Source of the DNA: Clostridia bacterium
Lineage (GTDB): Bacteria > Bacillota > Clostridia > Oscillospirales > UBA644
DNA length: 63,479 nucleotides
Assembly (NCBI GenBank): GCA_017621705.1
Contig: JAGASR010000007.1
Span: forward strand, 1 to 63,479
Reading direction: 5' to 3'
Below, piece by piece: positions 61,283 to 63,479 of the stretch. The notes beneath the pieces were generated by a model. That model made no database searches, was not told where the DNA came from, and saw only the letters and a program-made list of their open reading frames with translations. The translations under genes were made by a program, and so were the position numbers. Position 1 is the first letter of the stretch, and each line of letters begins with the position of its first letter.

Positions 61283-63479
61283 TCAGTCCGCAAATCCTTT
61301 TACGTAATCCGAATCGACGAAAACAGAAATTTCAAGTCCGGAGTCAATGCAAACAAAAGCTAAAGGAAGATAGACTTTTCCGCCAGTAGGTATGTAGTTA
61401 CTTAGCAAATAATGCGTAAACGAATATAATTTTGCGTTTTCAGGCAATATGTTCATTTCTATAGCTGCGGTTTCTTCGGGCGTATGCGTTTCTCGGTGAT
61501 TTATGTAAAGTTCTCGAGAATTAAATATTTTTATATTATTTTGCCAACCTTCTTTTAAAAGATCGGAGATCTCTATCACATCGCCTGTTTTTCCGTCGAA
61601 AATGAAAAATATTTCATCGTCCAAATAGTCTCTTGCCAATAGAACAAACTCGTCGGAGTATTCTGTGAGAGAAAGAGTGTTATCATTGTAAAAAACCGTT
61701 AAATAACTATAGTCCTCTATTTCTTGTAAAGTCAAACCTTTTTTAAGATAGTAATCTGTGACTTTATCAATAGAATATTCTTCGGCAACATATTTCCTTA
61801 CAAAGTCATTTATCTTTTTGTTTCGTTCGGCAAAATCTCCTGTTTCGCTGAGCATCTTGACCCTCATTTCATATTTGTCCCCGATGCTTATGTCTTCGTA
61901 TTCTGTGGATGTGTGGGTTAAAGCAAAAGACATTTTAACATAAAAACTACTGTCAAAGATACCTTCCATTGGATCGGGTTCTTCTACACAGAGATAACCT
62001 CTGTCAAGAGAGATTTCTAACATTTCACCGACACAGAATATCGGATTGTTGTAATTAAAATATATTTTATCAAAACTCATTGAAAAATGATCTGTTGATT
62101 TAAGCTTTGATATATCGCTGAAAGCAACCGCAGCATTATAAAACTCATAATTATAAGATCCTAAAGGTCTATCTGTGAGCAGGGAATACAAAGCTTCGTC
62201 AATATCGATACCCTCATAGAAAAGGTCTGTAAAAGATATTTCCTCACCTTTTATAAGATCATAGTACACTGCTTCGGAAGAGTAACAGAAAGGTCTGTCT
62301 GCGCCGTCGCTGTAAAACGCACCTGCAACAATGCACATATATCCGTTCTTTACCGTAACATCAATACCGCTATATGAGTCATAATAATAATCTTTATATA
62401 TGTGTGATGCCGTGCCATTAAAAGTATGGGTCGATAAGCGTTTAAGGGTATCAATATATTGGTTTGCGGCAGGTAACATAGCTTCATACTTTGCTTTAAG
62501 TTCCGAAAGCTTTTTATTTATTTCGGCTTCCAACTCTTTATCTGCAATGCCGTTTATTTTCCATGAGTAAGTCTGTAATGCACTGTCCTCAATCTCGTAT
62601 ACGTTAATATCATTACGTGCACCAACGTATCCTTTACTGTTTGTTTTTACAGATACTGCCGTGTATTCCGTTATGGGTTCCTGATAATTTTCCGGTTTCG
62701 GCTTGCCTGTTCCCGTGAGTTCAAGATATTCTCGATGAACGTTTGCGTAAGGAACATAGCCTGCTTCCGCAATGGCTGTCTGTCCGTCTGTGGAGGAGAT
62801 CCATTCTGCTGTTTTGACGACAGCCTCAGTTGCGGAATTCCTATCGTAAATGAGATAGTTAAAGTTGACAAGCGGATATTCTTTTGATGCGATAGTTTCT
62901 TTTGTAGGTTCGACGCCGTCAACCTTTATGAATTTCAGAGTATCTCCGAGACCGTACATATCAGCGGCATAAGCATAAACTGAGTAGCCTATGGCGTTTT
63001 CGGAATTATCGTAGCTCTTGACTGCCTCGACGAGAGAGTTCATCCCATGGGGAATCTGTTCATATGGTGCATCCATAAGCTTGACATCGCCCATGAATTG
63101 ATTCATATAGTTCTGGCTTCCCGAAGTTCTGTTTCGCTGGAAAGCGACGATCTCAATGTCATTGCCGCCGACCTCTTTCCAGTTTGTGATCTTTCCGGAA
63201 TAAATATCCTTGATCTGCTGCTGGGTGAGCGAATCTACGGGATTATCGGCATTGACGATAAATACGAAAGCCTCGGAAGCTACAGGAACAAGTTCAAGAT
63301 CCATTCCCCCCTTTGCCGCCTGATCGTTTTGCTCGGGCGAAAGCGGAGTTGAAAAGATCATATCGACTTCTTTATTGAGAAGCCTCTCGAACGAGCCGTA
63401 AGTTGTCGTATGCTTAACCATGGCGAGGGCTTCGGTAAAAGAAATTCCGTATAATTTTGCTTTAAGCCCCATTTCGAGA
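61283..63479 (-). CDS. Second PBP/DUF3298 lipoprotein (partial, start beyond window)
   Basis: At least 729 residues; the frame is open to the right edge, so the lipobox and stalk lie outside. Same layout as the preceding protein: PBP-like domain, then DUF4163/DUF3298 from about residue 340 of the visible part, ending in FVDSDYVKGFAD. Its first about 215 codons are nearly identical in DNA to the paralog at 58558-61239 (for example an 80-base exact block near 62830-62915 and 60073-60158), while the rest is clearly diverged. The pair arose by duplication. Confidence 0.85.
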   Translation of the reverse strand, partial: LEMGLKAKLYGISFTEALAMVKHTTTYGSFERLLNKEVDMIFSTPLSPEQNDQAAKGGMDLELVPVASEAFVFIVNADNPVDSLTQQQIKDIYSGKITNWKEVGGNDIEIVAFQRNRTSGSQNYMNQFMGDVKLMDAPYEQIPHGMNSLVEAVKSYDNSENAIGYSVYAYAADMYGLGDTLKFIKVDGVEPTKETIASKEYPLVNFNYLIYDRNSATEAVVKTAEWISSTDGQTAIAEAGYVPYANVHREYLELTGTGKPKPENYQEPITEYTAVSVKTNSKGYVGARNDINVYEIEDSALQTYSWKINGIADKELEAEINKKLSELKAKYEAMLPAANQYIDTLKRLSTHTFNGTASHIYKDYYYDSYSGIDVTVKNGYMCIVAGAFYSDGADRPFCYSSEAVYYDLIKGEEISFTDLFYEGIDIDEALYSLLTDRPLGSYNYEFYNAAVAFSDISKLKSTDHFSMSFDKIYFNYNNPIFCVGEMLEISLDRGYLCVEEPDPMEGIFDSSFYVKMSFALTHTSTEYEDISIGDKYEMRVKMLSETGDFAERNKKINDFVRKYVAEEYSIDKVTDYYLKKGLTLQEIEDYSYLTVFYNDNTLSLTEYSDEFVLLARDYLDDEIFFIFDGKTGDVIEISDLLKEGWQNNIKIFNSRELYINHRETHTPEETAAIEMNILPENAKLYSFTHYLLSNYIPTGGKVYLPLAFVCIDSGLEISVFVDSDYVKGFAD

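Noticed and set aside
1..63479. Insertion sequences, phage genes, tRNA or rRNA genes
   Set aside because: None could be seen; the repeats found carry no transposase and no tRNA-like cloverleaf was noticed.

Overview
The window looks like a chromosome segment of a low-GC, anaerobic gut-type Firmicute of class Clostridia. The signs are tight AGGAGG-type ribosome sites, a T-box leader, ECF-type vitamin transport, cobalamin and TPP riboswitches, an ANTAR nitrogen-type regulator, cohesin/dockerin-like modules, radical-SAM ThiH and a split-set ThiS/F/G thiazole pathway. No tRNA, rRNA, phage gene, transposase or CRISPR array was found. The species cannot be named from the sequence.

Layout. 1-2117: the tail of an unidentified gene, an ANTAR RNA-binding regulator and a CPA2-type cation/proton antiporter. 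2126-3928: a T-box leader with an apparent TGG (Trp) specifier controlling a stand-alone tryptophan synthase beta chain. 4555-11314 (minus): a complete phosphate-starvation operon pstS-pstCA(fused)-pstB-phoU-phoB-phoR behind a Pho box. 11322-12193: about 870 bp of gene debris and repeats, including the last residues of a lost ECF transporter gene. 12225-15606: a DcuS/DcuR-like two-component pair divergent from a semiSWEET-like small transporter and a degenerate SGNH-hydrolase-like protein.

15734-25732 (minus) is the most interesting block: a probable vitamin B12 capture and import operon. It encodes an intrinsic-factor-like secreted protein (DUF4430-like beta domain, alpha/alpha toroid, cohesin-like domain, C-terminal dockerin), a membrane-anchored cohesin-like protein, a DUF4430 lipoprotein, EcfT, and a fused EcfA-EcfA-S protein. 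Two cobalamin riboswitches bracket a 98-residue protein of unknown role at its head. I infer that the outer-surface proteins hold B12 in a transcobalamin-like way, may be assembled by cohesin-dockerin contacts, and deliver it to the ECF importer.

26060-28517: a DUF853/HerA-like ATPase and a PHP-family phosphatase. 28886-34981 (minus): the thiamine operon thiS-F-G-H-E-D-C behind two tandem TPP riboswitches, each with its own terminator. 35086-37830: a GH38 alpha-mannosidase with a consensus promoter. 37845-41110 (minus): a string of small stress- or redox-type genes (VWA protein, Spx/ArsC-like, flavodoxin-ferredoxin, macrodomain-helical fusion, stand-alone TipAS).

41388-58502: two giant surface proteins (2315 and about 2581 residues) in one operon, divergent from a LytTR response regulator and a GHKL sensor kinase. 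A 21-bp-spaced direct repeat next to the operon's -35 region is a good candidate for the LytTR binding site. 58558-63479 (minus): two tandem paralogous lipoproteins that join a PstS-like binding domain to an RsiV-like DUF4163/DUF3298 region; the second runs off the window. The binding domains are almost identical in DNA while the other halves have diverged, which suggests gene conversion.
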